Source of the DNA: a bacterium
Lineage (GTDB): Bacteria > Elusimicrobiota > Elusimicrobia > Elusimicrobiales > UBA9959
DNA: 64,000 nucleotides
Direction of reading: 5' to 3'
Assembly: GCA_021847485.1 (NCBI GenBank)
Contig: JAJZRA010000001.1
Coordinates: 1-64,000 of the forward strand
Part shown: piece by piece, positions 28,469 to 41,641 of the stretch
How the letters are laid out: every line of letters starts with the position of its first letter
Numbering within the stretch: the stretch's first letter is position 1
The notes under the pieces: model-generated
The model's input: the letters and a program-made list of their open reading frames with translations, nothing else
Databases searched by the model: none
Told to the model about the DNA's origin: nothing
Position numbers and translations under genes: made by a program

Positions 28469-28481
28469 AAGGATTTTCAGC

Positions 28482-29777
28482 ATGAAGAAACTGCTCCTCG
28501 TCTCCCTGCTCCTCCAGGCCGCTTATTTCGCGGCGCCGCTCCAGGCCGAAGACAATGTCTCCTATTCCCAGCTGCTCGCCCAGCTGAGCGTGCCCGCGGC
28601 CGACATAGCCCCGGAGCCTTCCTATTCCAAGTCCACCCTGCCGGGCGCGGACGAGGGGCGTTACTGGGTAACGGTGCTGGCCGCCGACAAGCACGCCCGT
28701 ACCCGCCTGCTGGAAGCCGGCATGGACATCGTGGAGATCAGCAAGGACAGGGTCTCCGGCTTCGCCGGCCCCTACACGATGGCGCAGCTCTCCTCCAAGG
28801 CCTTCACCCTGGTCTCCAAGGTGCCGGCCTCCGCGCTGGCGGGCGGCTATAACAAGGATTTCCCTTCGGCCGACTCCGCCTACCACAACTACAAGGAGAC
28901 GACCGACCTGCTGAACTCGCTGGCCGCCAAGAACTCCGACATCGCCTCGGTCTTCTCCATCGGCAAGACCACCGAGGGCCGCGATATCTGGTGCCTGCGC
29001 ATCAACTCCAGCGCCAAGGGCACGGCGCCCAGCTCCAAGCCGGGGGCTTTCTTCCTGGGCAATATCCACGCCCGCGAGCACCTGGCCAACGAGGTGCCGC
29101 TGCTGCTGGCCGCCTGGCTGATGGACCACCGCAACGACGCCGACGTCAAGAAATATATATCCACGCTCGACATCTACATAGTGCCGATGGGCAACCCCGA
29201 CGGCGTGGAGTACGACGTCAAGAGCGGCAGCTACCAGTACTACCGCAAGAACATGAGCGTCAACAGCGACAAGTCGCGGGGCGTGGACCTCAACCGCAAC
29301 TTCGATTCCTGGTGGTGCGAGTCCGGGGCCTCGACGTACCCGAACTCCGACACCTACTGCGGCCCTAAGGCCTTCTCCGAGCCCGAGAGCCAGGCCATCA
29401 AGCGTTTCTTCGAGGCGCGCCGCAACATCAAGACGCACATCAGCTACCACTCCTACGCGAGCGAGATCCTCTACCCGTGGGGCGGCAACGAGGCCGACGT
29501 GCCCAACGCCAAGGACAAGCAGGCTTTCGTGAAGATCGCGGGCGAGATGGCCAAGCTGACCGGCTACGAGTCGCTGAAGTCCAGCGACATGTACATCGCC
29601 ACCGGCGACAGCTGCGACTGGGCCTACGCCGCCACCGGCGTGCTGGCCTTCACGTTCGAGCTGGAAGGCCGCGGCTTCTACCCGGGTGCGGCCATCATCA
29701 ACGGGGCGGCGGACCGCAATATCAAGGCGGCCGTCTACCTGCTGAGCGTGACCGATAATCCCTACAAGAACATCTGA
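28482..29777 (+). CDS. Exported M14 zinc carboxypeptidase
   Basis: GNIHAREHLANE, PMGNPDGVEYD, RGVDLNRNFDSWW, FTFELEG. Confidence 0.92.
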   Translation: MKKLLLVSLLLQAAYFAAPLQAEDNVSYSQLLAQLSVPAADIAPEPSYSKSTLPGADEGRYWVTVLAADKHARTRLLEAGMDIVEISKDRVSGFAGPYTMAQLSSKAFTLVSKVPASALAGGYNKDFPSADSAYHNYKETTDLLNSLAAKNSDIASVFSIGKTTEGRDIWCLRINSSAKGTAPSSKPGAFFLGNIHAREHLANEVPLLLAAWLMDHRNDADVKKYISTLDIYIVPMGNPDGVEYDVKSGSYQYYRKNMSVNSDKSRGVDLNRNFDSWWCESGASTYPNSDTYCGPKAFSEPESQAIKRFFEARRNIKTHISYHSYASEILYPWGGNEADVPNAKDKQAFVKIAGEMAKLTGYESLKSSDMYIATGDSCDWAYAATGVLAFTFELEGRGFYPGAAIINGAADRNIKAAVYLLSVTDNPYKNI

Positions 29778-29792
29778 GCGGCCAGGCCGCGC

Positions 29793-29828
29793 AAGAAAGG
29801 CCCGGGACTCCCCGGGCCTTTTCTTTTT
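29793..29828. terminator. Bidirectional intrinsic terminator
   Basis: AAGAAAGGCCCGGG-ACTC-CCCGGGCCTTTTCTTTTT. Confidence 0.8.
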
Positions 29829-29849
29829 CTAATAGCCGCCCCGGGGGCG

Positions 29850-30755
29850 CTATTTAAGGGTGAGCGAGTAGGACTTGATGGTGAAGGCGGGGTAGTAGGA
29901 TTCCTTGGCCTTGACCAGGCCGGGCTTGCCGAGGTCGCTCTCCTTGTTGATGAAGGAGTAGCCGTGCGGCAGGTGCTTGGCCAGCTCGTTGTCGAGGAAC
30001 TGGTAGAGGCCCTTCACGTCGTCGAGGGCCTTCTCGAAATTGAGCACGAAGACGCCGTCGGAGAGGCGCGAGCCGAAGGCGAAGCCGGAGATCTCGCCGT
30101 CGATGCGGACCAGCACGCCCTTCATCTCGAGCAGCTCGAAGTGCTTTAACCCGGTGACGATGGCCTTGCGCTCGCAGTTCAGCATGTCCAGCCGCGCGCC
30201 CACTTCGGGGTCCCTGGCCCAGCGGTCCAGCAGGTTCAGGCAGGCGCCGTTGTTGGCCTTGGTCAGCGGTTCCACCTTCACTTTTTTCAGCGCGGCCGTC
30301 TGCTTGTTGAACTGCGCTATCAGGTTGCGCTTCTTGGAATACTTGTGGCCGGCCAGGCCGGCCATGTCGGAGGTCCGGTAGAGGTAATCCTTGTAGCCCT
30401 GCTGCTCCTCCACGGTGAAGAGCTCCTCCAGAGCGGAGCGGTGGCGCTCGCAGTAGTCCTGCGGCACGTAATAATAGCGGGTATGGCGGTGGCGGCGGGC
30501 GACGTCGGCGAGCTCGCGCGGCTCGAGCTCGCGGAAAGGGCACGGCACCGGCATCAGCAGGCGCTTCTCCGACGGCGGCTCGATGTCGGTCTCGGCGATC
30601 AGCAGCAGGTCGCCGTCTATCCGCCAGCCCACCTCGTAGAGGCAGCGGTTCCAGACCACTATCGTGGCGGGGGAATACTCGCACAGCGGGTAGCGGTGCT
30701 TGTCGAAGAACTTCTTTATCGAGGGGTAATCCTCGGGCTTGAGACGGTTAAACAT
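29850..30755 (-). CDS. DUF2156 (phosphatidylglycerol lysyltransferase C-terminal-like) protein
   Basis: YPLCEYSPATIVVWN, YKDYLYRTSDMAGLAGHKYSKKRNLIAQF, FINKESDLGKPGLVKAKESYYP. Confidence 0.85.
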   Translation of the reverse strand: MFNRLKPEDYPSIKKFFDKHRYPLCEYSPATIVVWNRCLYEVGWRIDGDLLLIAETDIEPPSEKRLLMPVPCPFRELEPRELADVARRHRHTRYYYVPQDYCERHRSALEELFTVEEQQGYKDYLYRTSDMAGLAGHKYSKKRNLIAQFNKQTAALKKVKVEPLTKANNGACLNLLDRWARDPEVGARLDMLNCERKAIVTGLKHFELLEMKGVLVRIDGEISGFAFGSRLSDGVFVLNFEKALDDVKGLYQFLDNELAKHLPHGYSFINKESDLGKPGLVKAKESYYPAFTIKSYSLTLK

Positions 30756-31176
30756 GGGTGCCTTTGGAGAGCATCGGCAGGGCCCGTCCCAGCCGGCGGA
30801 AGCCGAGCTTCCGGTAGAAAGGGTGGGAATCGTCCTGGGCGATCAGGGCGACCCAGCCTATCCCGTCGCGGCGCAGGCGGGCCAGCACGGCGCGCACCAG
30901 CCGGCGGCCGGTGCCGCGGCCGCGTTCGCTCTCGAGCACGGCCACGTCCTGGATGTAGGCGTCGCTGGCGCGGTCGCTGATGGCGCGGGCCATGCCGACC
31001 ACTTCGCCCCCGCGCTCGGCCACCGCGAAGCAGTGGCTGCCGCGGATGAGGCGCCGCAGGCCGGCCGGGGTGTCTCCCGGCTTCCACCAGCCGTGGGCGC
31101 GGTAAAGTGTTATAATCCTTTTCAGGGTCCCGGGCGAAGGGGCGGTCACGAACCTGAAAGTAGGCTTGCCGGGCAT
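30748..31176 (-). CDS. GNAT family N-acetyltransferase
   Basis: VAERGGEVVGMARAISD, DVAVLESERGRGTGRRLV, FYRKLGFRRLG. Confidence 0.85.
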   Translation of the reverse strand: MPGKPTFRFVTAPSPGTLKRIITLYRAHGWWKPGDTPAGLRRLIRGSHCFAVAERGGEVVGMARAISDRASDAYIQDVAVLESERGRGTGRRLVRAVLARLRRDGIGWVALIAQDDSHPFYRKLGFRRLGRALPMLSKGTHV

Positions 31177-31230
31177 ACGAGCATGATATAAATCTTCCGG
31201 GCGCCCTGGAAAGCGCCGCGGGGAGGGGAT

Positions 31231-32013
31231 ATGTACTCAGAAGACAGGAACGGGCTGAAGCTGCTGAAGTTCGACAATTTCAGGGGCGCCGACGGCGTGA
31301 CCTGCGCCGTCTCCACGCGCGCCGGAGGCCTTAGCTCCGGCCCGTACGCCGGCCTGAACCTCGGGCCCGGCACCGGGGACGACCCGGAGAAGGTGGACGG
31401 CAACCTGGAACTGCTCTGCGCCGCCATCGGGGCGGAACCCGCCCGCCTGGAGCGCATGCGCCAGCGGCATACCGCCAACGTGGCCGTGGCGGAAGGGGGA
31501 GGCGGCGTCCCTCCCGACAACACGGACGCCCTGGTGACCGCCGTACCCGGCGTGCCGCTGCTGGCCCTGTCGGCGGACTGCGCCCTGACCGCGCTCTACG
31601 ACCGCAGGCGCAACGTGCTGGCCGTGGCCCACAGCGGCTGGCGCGGCGCCCTGCTGGGCGTGCACGCCGCGGCGCTGGGCGTCATGCGCCTGCGCTTCGG
31701 CACCGAGCCCTCCGACGTGACCGCCGGGATCTCGCCGATGATCTCGGCCGCCCGCTACCCGGTGCGGGCCGACTTCCTGGAGAAGCTAAAGACCTTCTGG
31801 CCGGACGGGGCCGACCGCCGCTTCCTGACGATGAAGGACGGCGTTCATTTCTTCAGCCTGCGCGAGCTGCTGCGCGTCCAGCTGGAGCGGCTGGGCGTGA
31901 CGGACCACGAGTTCATGCACCTGTGCACCTACGACGAGAAGGAGATGTTCTACTCCTGGCGGAGGGACGGGGAGAGGACGGGGCGCTTCGGACTGATCGC
32001 GATGCTGCGCTAG
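31231..32013 (+). CDS. pgeF: Peptidoglycan editing factor PgeF / laccase-domain protein
   Basis: STRAGGLSSGPYAGLNLG, RMRQRHTANV, DALVTAVPGVPLLALSADC, VAHSGWRGALLG. Confidence 0.9.
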   Translation: MYSEDRNGLKLLKFDNFRGADGVTCAVSTRAGGLSSGPYAGLNLGPGTGDDPEKVDGNLELLCAAIGAEPARLERMRQRHTANVAVAEGGGGVPPDNTDALVTAVPGVPLLALSADCALTALYDRRRNVLAVAHSGWRGALLGVHAAALGVMRLRFGTEPSDVTAGISPMISAARYPVRADFLEKLKTFWPDGADRRFLTMKDGVHFFSLRELLRVQLERLGVTDHEFMHLCTYDEKEMFYSWRRDGERTGRFGLIAMLR

Positions 32014-32014
32014 C

Positions 32015-32787
32015 CTAGCGCAGCATATCCCAGACTATCTTGCCGAGCAGCGAGGCCGAGACCAGGAAGAGCATCGGCCGGATGGCCCATGCCCCTTTCC
32101 GGAGGGCGACGTGGGCGCCGGCGTAGTTGCCGGCCATGCCGGCCACGCCCATGGCCAGGCCGAGGCGCAGGTCCACCCTGCCCAGGGCCAGGAAGGTCGC
32201 CAGCGCGGCGAGGTTGGAGACCAGGTTCAAGAGCTTCGCCAGCGCGGTGGAGCGCAGCAGGTCGTAGCCGCAGGCCCGCGAGAAGGCCAGCGCCAGGAAG
32301 GTCCCCGTGCCCGGCCCCAGCAGCCCGTCGTAGAAACTGATCCCGAAAGCTATCAGGCAGGAGCGGGAGAGCAGCGCGCCCTCGGAGAAGCGCGAGCTGG
32401 TGTCCGAGAAGCCGAAGCCTTTCCGCGCCGCGAGGAAGACCGCGACCGGCGGCAGCAGGACTATCAGCAGGTACCGGACCGCCTCCGGCGGCACCAGCGA
32501 GACCGCCCTCGCCCCTAAAAAGGCCCCTACGGCCCCGACGGCGGCCATGATGAAGAGCAGGTCGGCCCGGGTGCGGGTCTCGCGCAGGAACCTGCCCGCG
32601 GCCACCGCGGTGCCCATCGAAGAGGAAAGTTTATTGGTGCCCAGCAGCAGCGCCGGGGAGAGGCCGTGGGCCAGGTAGGCCGGCAGCGTTATCAGGCCGC
32701 CGCCGCCGGCCATCGAGTCGACGAAGCCGGCCAGGAAGACCAGCAGGGCCAGCGGCAGGTAAGGCTGGGCCGTGTGCAGGAGTTCGA

Positions 32788-32791
<4 letters not shown>
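32015..32791 (-). CDS. TauE/SafE (TSUP) family permease
   Basis: FLAGFVDSMAGGGGLITLPAYLAHGLSPALLLGTNKLSSSMGT. Confidence 0.9.
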
Positions 32792-36159
<3,368 letters not shown>

Positions 36160-36282
36160 GTTTTGCGCGGCCCCGGGGCCGCCGCGAGGTATGATACAAA
36201 AATAGCGGGGGGGCGCGCTTTGCGCGCCGGGCGCATAATATGTAGAATTAAAAATCAAAATAAGCGGCGAAAAGGACCGGCC

Positions 36283-38025
36283 ATGGAAAAAGACGCTAAC
36301 CTTGAGAGGATACGCAACACCATAGAGATCTCCGGCGGGGGCAAGCGCGTGGATACGCTGCTGCGCAACGCGCGCGTCATCAACACGTTCTCGGGGGACA
36401 TCCACCGCACGCACGTGGCCATCCACGGCGGCAAGATCGTCGGCTTCGGCGACTACAAGGCCAAGCGCACGGTGGACCTCAAAGGCGCCTACGTCGCCCC
36501 CGGCTTCATCGACGGCCACGTCCATATCGAGAGTTCGATGGTCAAGGTCCCCGAGTTCGCCCGCACCGTGCTGCCGTGCGGCACCACCTCCGTGGTGATA
36601 GATCCGCACGAGATCGCCAACGTGCTCGGCCTGGACGGCATAAAGTACATGCTCTCCTCCAGCCTCAACGCCGTGCTCGGCGTCTACGTGATGCTGCCGT
36701 CCTGCGTGCCGGCCACGCACCTCGAGACCGCCGGCGCCGAGCTGGACGCGCACGACCTGTCGCTGCTGCTGGGCGACGACCGCGTGCTGGGCATAGGCGA
36801 GATGATGAACTACCCCGGCGTGATCTTCCGCGACCGCGGCGTGCTGGAGAAGATCGCCATAGCGAAGAACAAGGTGATCGACGGCCACGCGCCGATGCTC
36901 AAGGACAAGCAGCTCTACGCCTACGTCTCGGCCGGCATCAAGAGCGACCACGAGTGCACCGACGTCGCCGAGGCCCGCGAGAAGCTGCGCGCCGGCATGT
37001 ACATCATGATCCGCGAAGGCACGGCCGCCAAGAACCTCAGGGGCCTGCTGCCGCTCGTCAATTCCGAGAATTCCCGCAAGTTCATCTTCGTCACGGACGA
37101 CCGCCACCTCGAGGACATAGAGCGGGAGGGCCATATAGACTACCTGGTGCGCACCGCGGTGCGCCTCGGCGTGGACCCTATCCGCGCTATCCAGATGGCG
37201 ACGATCAACACGGCCGAGTACTTCGGGCTGAAGAACCTCGGCGCGATAGCCCCCGGTTACCAGGCCGACATCGTGGTCCTGCAGGACCTGAAGGGCCTGA
37301 AGGTCACCAAGGTCTTCAAGCAGGGCCGCCTCGTCGCATCCGACCGCCGCATCGCCCCGGGCGTCATCAAGGACTACGAGGGCAAGGCCCGCGGCACCGT
37401 CAACGTGAAGTGGATCGAGCACGAGGACTTCGCGCTGAAGGCCGAGGGGGACTACGCCCGGGTCATCAACGTCGTCCCGGACCAGATCGTCACGAAGATG
37501 ACCGTGGAGAAGGTCAAGCAGGACGGCGGGTACGTCTCCTCGGACACCGACCGCGACGTCCTGAAGATCGCCGTCATCGAGCGGCACATGGCCTCCGGCC
37601 GCATCGCCAAGGGCCTCGTGAAGGGCTTCGGCCTGAAGAAGGGGGCGATAGCCTCCTCGGTCTCCCATGACTCGCATAATATCGTGGTGATCGGCACGCA
37701 CGACGGCGACATGTACACGGCCGCCGTGCAGGTGGTAAAGATGCAGGGCGGCATAGTGGCCGCGCTCAACGGCCAGGTGCTGGAGGCGCTGCCGCTGCCG
37801 GTGGCCGGCCTGATGTCCGACCGCAGCTCCGAGTTCGTGCGCGAGAAGCTCAAGCGCCTCTCGGAAACCGCCCGGATGCTGGGCTCCAGGCTCTCCGACC
37901 CTTTCATGGCGATGGCCTTCCTGACGCTGCCGCCCATCCCGGAGCTCCGGATCACGGACCGCGGCGTCATCGACGCGGTCAAGTTCCAGGTCACGCCGCT
38001 CTTCTGCGGCCCCAAAGGCAGATGA
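36283..38025 (+). CDS. ade: Adenine deaminase
   Basis: VAPGFIDGHVHIESSMV, DPHEIANVLG, FVTDDRH, SHDSHNIVVIG. Confidence 0.93.
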   Translation: MEKDANLERIRNTIEISGGGKRVDTLLRNARVINTFSGDIHRTHVAIHGGKIVGFGDYKAKRTVDLKGAYVAPGFIDGHVHIESSMVKVPEFARTVLPCGTTSVVIDPHEIANVLGLDGIKYMLSSSLNAVLGVYVMLPSCVPATHLETAGAELDAHDLSLLLGDDRVLGIGEMMNYPGVIFRDRGVLEKIAIAKNKVIDGHAPMLKDKQLYAYVSAGIKSDHECTDVAEAREKLRAGMYIMIREGTAAKNLRGLLPLVNSENSRKFIFVTDDRHLEDIEREGHIDYLVRTAVRLGVDPIRAIQMATINTAEYFGLKNLGAIAPGYQADIVVLQDLKGLKVTKVFKQGRLVASDRRIAPGVIKDYEGKARGTVNVKWIEHEDFALKAEGDYARVINVVPDQIVTKMTVEKVKQDGGYVSSDTDRDVLKIAVIERHMASGRIAKGLVKGFGLKKGAIASSVSHDSHNIVVIGTHDGDMYTAAVQVVKMQGGIVAALNGQVLEALPLPVAGLMSDRSSEFVREKLKRLSETARMLGSRLSDPFMAMAFLTLPPIPELRITDRGVIDAVKFQVTPLFCGPKGR

Positions 38026-39194
38026 GGCGCGCCGCCCTGCCGCTCCTGCTGCTGCTGACGGCCCTGCCGGCGGCCGCCGCCCGCATAGAGCGGGGGCCTT
38101 ACCTCGAGAACATGGCCAAGGACATGGTCACGGTCCGCTTCAGGGTGGACGCGGCCACGCCCGCCTGGGTCACGTACGGGGCGGCCCCGGACTGCGAGCG
38201 GTTCCTGACCATCTTCCCGGCAGCCAGGGAGCAGAAGGCGCCGCTCTTCGGCCTGCTGCCCGACACGACGCACTGCTACCGCATCTACCTGCCCGCCGAC
38301 CAGAGCACCGGCGTCTACAAGGCCTACGAGGGGACCTTCGCCACTTTCCGCGACGAGGACAAGCCGCGTTTCTCGTTCCTGGCGTTCGGCGACTCCGGCT
38401 CCGGCACCCCGGAGCAGCTGCAGCTGGCCGGCCAGATGGACAAGTTCTCCCCGGACTTCGTGCTGCACCTGGGCGACATGGTGGAGTCCGGCCTCGACGC
38501 GGACGCGGACGCGCAGTATTTCCGCCCCTACGCCGGCCTGCAGGCCCGCGTTCCCTTCTTTCAGGCGCTGGGCAACCACGACTACGGCGCCGACGCCCGC
38601 GCCGCGGCCGGCCGCGGTTTCCTGCGGGCCAACTACGTGCCGTTCCACAGCACCCCGCTGACCGGGCTGCCGCCGCATTACTATTTCTTCGACGTCGGCA
38701 ACGCCCGCTTCTTCGTCCTGGACGCCAACGCCTTCGACGGCGCGAAGTTCGCCCCGTCGCTGGAGCCGGGGTCCCGGCAGTACAGGTGGCTGGAGCGCTT
38801 CCTGGCCAGGACCGACAAGACCTGGAAGTTCGTGGCGGTGCACGAGCCGCTCTACTCCACCGGGGCGCACGGCACTTCCGAGGCCGAGCTCAAGGCCCTG
38901 GAACCGCTCTTCCTGAAATACAAGGTGGACCTGGTCTTCCAGGGGCACGACCACGACTACGAGCGCACGACGCCGGTGCGCGCCGGCGCTCCTGACGAGG
39001 CGGAAGGGATAGTCTATGTCACGCTGGGGGGAGGGGGCAGCACGCTCTATATCCAGCGGCGCAACGAGGACTGGTCCGAGAAGTTCCTGCCGACGTACAG
39101 CTTCGCCTACGCCGAGGTCGCTGACAAGGCTTTCACGATGACCGTCTACAACAAGGACGGCGAGGTCATAGACACGCTGGAGGTCACCAAGTAG
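38022..39194 (+). CDS. Exported metallophosphoesterase (purple acid phosphatase-like)
   Basis: FGDSGSG, HLGDMVESG, LGNHDYG, VHEPLYSTGAH, FQGHDHDYERT; ATGA overlap with ade. Confidence 0.88.
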   Translation: MRRAALPLLLLLTALPAAAARIERGPYLENMAKDMVTVRFRVDAATPAWVTYGAAPDCERFLTIFPAAREQKAPLFGLLPDTTHCYRIYLPADQSTGVYKAYEGTFATFRDEDKPRFSFLAFGDSGSGTPEQLQLAGQMDKFSPDFVLHLGDMVESGLDADADAQYFRPYAGLQARVPFFQALGNHDYGADARAAAGRGFLRANYVPFHSTPLTGLPPHYYFFDVGNARFFVLDANAFDGAKFAPSLEPGSRQYRWLERFLARTDKTWKFVAVHEPLYSTGAHGTSEAELKALEPLFLKYKVDLVFQGHDHDYERTTPVRAGAPDEAEGIVYVTLGGGGSTLYIQRRNEDWSEKFLPTYSFAYAEVADKAFTMTVYNKDGEVIDTLEVTK

Positions 39195-39212
39195 GGGGGC
39201 GCCTCCCGCCTT

Positions 39213-41201
39213 ATGCGGAAGACGGAATCTGACGGGAACGGCCGGGCGCCTTTTTTTACGCTGCAGCGCAAGCTGCTGGCGGCGGTCGTCTTTTTCAGCG
39301 CCCTGCTGGCGGTGAATTTCAAGTTCTATCTCGGCCTGGAGCGGGAATCCTCCGGACTGCTGCCGGCTATAAACCTGCTTAGCGAGCAGCGCCTCCTCGC
39401 CGGGGAGATCGGCTGTTTCGCGCAGCTCCCGGCGGGCGGGCCCGCTTCCGGCGGCCGCAAAGCGCAGGAGCTGGCCGCTAAATTCTCGGGCAACCTGGCC
39501 GCCCTGGCCGGGACTTCCCCTGCGGGCAGCGTACTGCGTCATTCTCCTTCCCCCGAGCTGGAAAAGGCGCTGGCGTCGGTGGAAGCGCAATGGGAGCCGC
39601 TGCGCGAGGCCCTCGTGGCGGCCTCCCTTACCGGCCGGGACGGACCTTCCCGGTCCTCCCGCCTGCAGCTGCGGCGGCGCTCCGCCGTGCTGGAGGAGGC
39701 CTGCGACCGCGCCTACCAGGCCGCCCTGGCGCACAGCCACGCCATGGTCCTGGGGCTGCGGAACTCGCTTATCTACCTCTTCCTTGCCGATATACTCGCG
39801 GCAGTTCTCATGCTGGTCCTGGCCCGCAGGTACCTGGTCGCCCCCATAATCCGCCTGGACAAGGCGGCTTCGGAGGCGGCCGCCGGCCGGTTGATGCGGG
39901 TGGGCGGCCCGTCGGGCCGAGACGAGTTGGGGCGGCTCGTCGCTTCGTATAACGCCATGGTCGACGCCATCCAGCGCGACGCCGACATAAAGGCCGTCTT
40001 CAATAGTCTGCTGGCCATCGCCATCGAGCGTCTCCCTATGGAGGAGATGCTCTCCCGGATGCTGAAGCGCATCCTCTCCATCCCCTGGCTGACGATAGAG
40101 TCCAAAGGCGCGATCCTGACGGCCGACGGCTCCGGGGAACTGGAGATGAGGGCCCAGTTCGGCCTGGACGGACCCACCCTCGCCGCCTGCGCTAAAGTTC
40201 CTTTGGGACGCTGCCTGTGCGGCCGGGCCGCCAGGGACAGGAAGCTGGTTTTCGCCGCCGACCTGGATCCCCGCCACGAGGTCCGTTACGAGGGGATAAC
40301 GCCTCACGGCCATTACTGCATCCCGATAGTGTCCAAGGGAAGGCTGTTGGGCGTGCTGACCGTCTACCTGAAGGCCGGGCACGTCAAGATAGACGACGAC
40401 GTAAGGGTGCTGGGCGCCATCGCCGACCTGCTGGCCGGAGTAATAGAGGCGCAGCAGGCCGAAGAGGAGCGCTCCAGGCTCACCGAGACGCTGAGGCAGG
40501 CCCAGAAGATGGAGGCGATGGGCCTGATGGCCGGCGGCGTGGCCCATGATTTCCAGACCATCCTGAGGGCTATCGCTTCCTATCTCGACCCGCTGCTCCG
40601 GGCCGCCGCGGAGTGCCCCCGCAACGCGTCCGACATAGACGGGATAAAGGATGCGGTGGCCAAGGGGACTTCGCTGACGCGGCAACTGCTCGCTTTCAGC
40701 CGCAAGCAGGCGTTAAGGCTCAAGCCTGTCGAGTTGGGCGAAGCCGCGCTGGGCATGCGCAAGGTCCTGGAAGGTATCCTGGGCGGGGGAGTGCGGCTGG
40801 AGATAGATCCGGGACCCGGACGGATCAACGCGGACATCGGCCAGTTGGAGCAGATATTCATAAACCTGGCGGCTAACGCCAGGGACGCCATGCCTGAAGG
40901 CGGGAGGTTCTCGGTCGCCGTCTCGGCCGCCGCCCTGGACGGGAGCGGCCGCGGGGAACTGGCGGACGCCAGGCCCGGCGCTTATGTCCTGCTTTCCGTG
41001 AGCGACACCGGTTCGGGGATGAGCGAGACGACGGCCGGGAAGATCTTCGAACCTTTCTTCACCACTAAACGGCCCGGTCAAGGGACCGGGCTGGGGCTCT
41101 CCACCGTCTACGGCATCGTAAAACAGAGCGGAGGATATATCTCCGTCGAAAGCTCGCCCGGCAAGGGGACCAGGTTCAGCATCTATTTCCCGGCCGTCTG
41201 A
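39213..41201 (+). CDS. Membrane sensor histidine kinase (periplasmic helical sensor, HAMP, GAF, HisKA, HATPase)
   Basis: Two TM segments, HAMP-like RYLVAPIIRLDKAASEAAAGRL, MAGGVAHDFQTIL, NLAANARDAMPEGG, EPFFTTKRPGQGTGLGLSTVYGIVKQSGG. Confidence 0.88.
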   Translation: MRKTESDGNGRAPFFTLQRKLLAAVVFFSALLAVNFKFYLGLERESSGLLPAINLLSEQRLLAGEIGCFAQLPAGGPASGGRKAQELAAKFSGNLAALAGTSPAGSVLRHSPSPELEKALASVEAQWEPLREALVAASLTGRDGPSRSSRLQLRRRSAVLEEACDRAYQAALAHSHAMVLGLRNSLIYLFLADILAAVLMLVLARRYLVAPIIRLDKAASEAAAGRLMRVGGPSGRDELGRLVASYNAMVDAIQRDADIKAVFNSLLAIAIERLPMEEMLSRMLKRILSIPWLTIESKGAILTADGSGELEMRAQFGLDGPTLAACAKVPLGRCLCGRAARDRKLVFAADLDPRHEVRYEGITPHGHYCIPIVSKGRLLGVLTVYLKAGHVKIDDDVRVLGAIADLLAGVIEAQQAEEERSRLTETLRQAQKMEAMGLMAGGVAHDFQTILRAIASYLDPLLRAAAECPRNASDIDGIKDAVAKGTSLTRQLLAFSRKQALRLKPVELGEAALGMRKVLEGILGGGVRLEIDPGPGRINADIGQLEQIFINLAANARDAMPEGGRFSVAVSAAALDGSGRGELADARPGAYVLLSVSDTGSGMSETTAGKIFEPFFTTKRPGQGTGLGLSTVYGIVKQSGGYISVESSPGKGTRFSIYFPAV

Positions 41202-41232
41202 CCGGCAGGGCTGAAAATTCCGGAAAAAACTA

Positions 41233-41261
41233 TTGCTACCCGTACGTCTTTGTGCTATAAT
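41233..41261 (+). promoter_or_regulatory. Promoter for initiator tRNA
   Basis: TTGCTA - 17 nt - TATAAT; -10 ends 5 nt before tRNA position 1. Confidence 0.75.
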
Positions 41262-41266
41262 AAATG

Positions 41267-41344
<78 letters not shown>

Positions 41345-41367
41345 GTTTAAGCAATTCGAACCTGAGA

Positions 41368-41419
41368 CAAGAAATATCAGGCCGGGCCCCAGATGAAAAT
41401 CTGGGGCTTCGTGTTTTAT
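41368..41419 (+). repeat. 52-nt hairpin repeat, copy A
   Basis: caagaaatatcaggccgggccccagatgaaaatctggggcttcgtgttttat; stem GCCCCAGAT-GAAA-ATCTGGGGC. Confidence 0.9.
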
Positions 41420-41466
41420 GGCGGCTGGCGAGCGGGCACCCGGAGGGTGGCTGCCACGCATCGGGC

Positions 41467-41488
41467 GCACGGCATGATTATGCCGTGC
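41467..41488. repeat. Perfect 9-bp hairpin between the two 52-nt copies
   Basis: GCACGGCAT-GATT-ATGCCGTGC. Confidence 0.85.
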
Positions 41489-41511
41489 TCTAAAGCGGCC
41501 CTCACCTTCGG

Positions 41512-41563
41512 CAAGAAATATCAGGCCGGGCCCCGGATGAAGATCCGGGGCTTCGTGTTTTAT
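41512..41563 (+). repeat. 52-nt hairpin repeat, copy B
   Basis: 49/52 identical to copy A; stem GCCCCGGAT-GAAG-ATCCGGGGC. Confidence 0.9.
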
Positions 41564-41641
41564 ACGGTTCTCCGGCCGCGCTTTACCTCGCCGCCGCGGC
41601 GTCAGTTGAAATGGGCCGCCAATAACTATAGAATAGGTCCG

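Noticed and set aside
36160-37701. N-terminal extension of the hybrid kinase ORF into the adenine deaminase gene
   Set aside because: Antisense to ade; the TM start MFKVRQVSFIAW at 36159 is a natural N-terminus.
41420-41511. Decayed second tRNA between the two hairpin copies
   Set aside because: No alignable acceptor, anticodon or T arm to tRNA-fMet found by eye.
41368-41563. CRISPR-like repeats
   Set aside because: Only two copies, 92-nt spacer, imperfect repeat and no cas genes.
41393-41641. Coding N-terminal extension of PilB-REC containing the in-frame repeated peptide KIWGFVFY/KIRGFVFY
   Set aside because: Substitutions preserve hairpin pairing while changing amino acids, and a GspE-type N-terminus begins near 41642.
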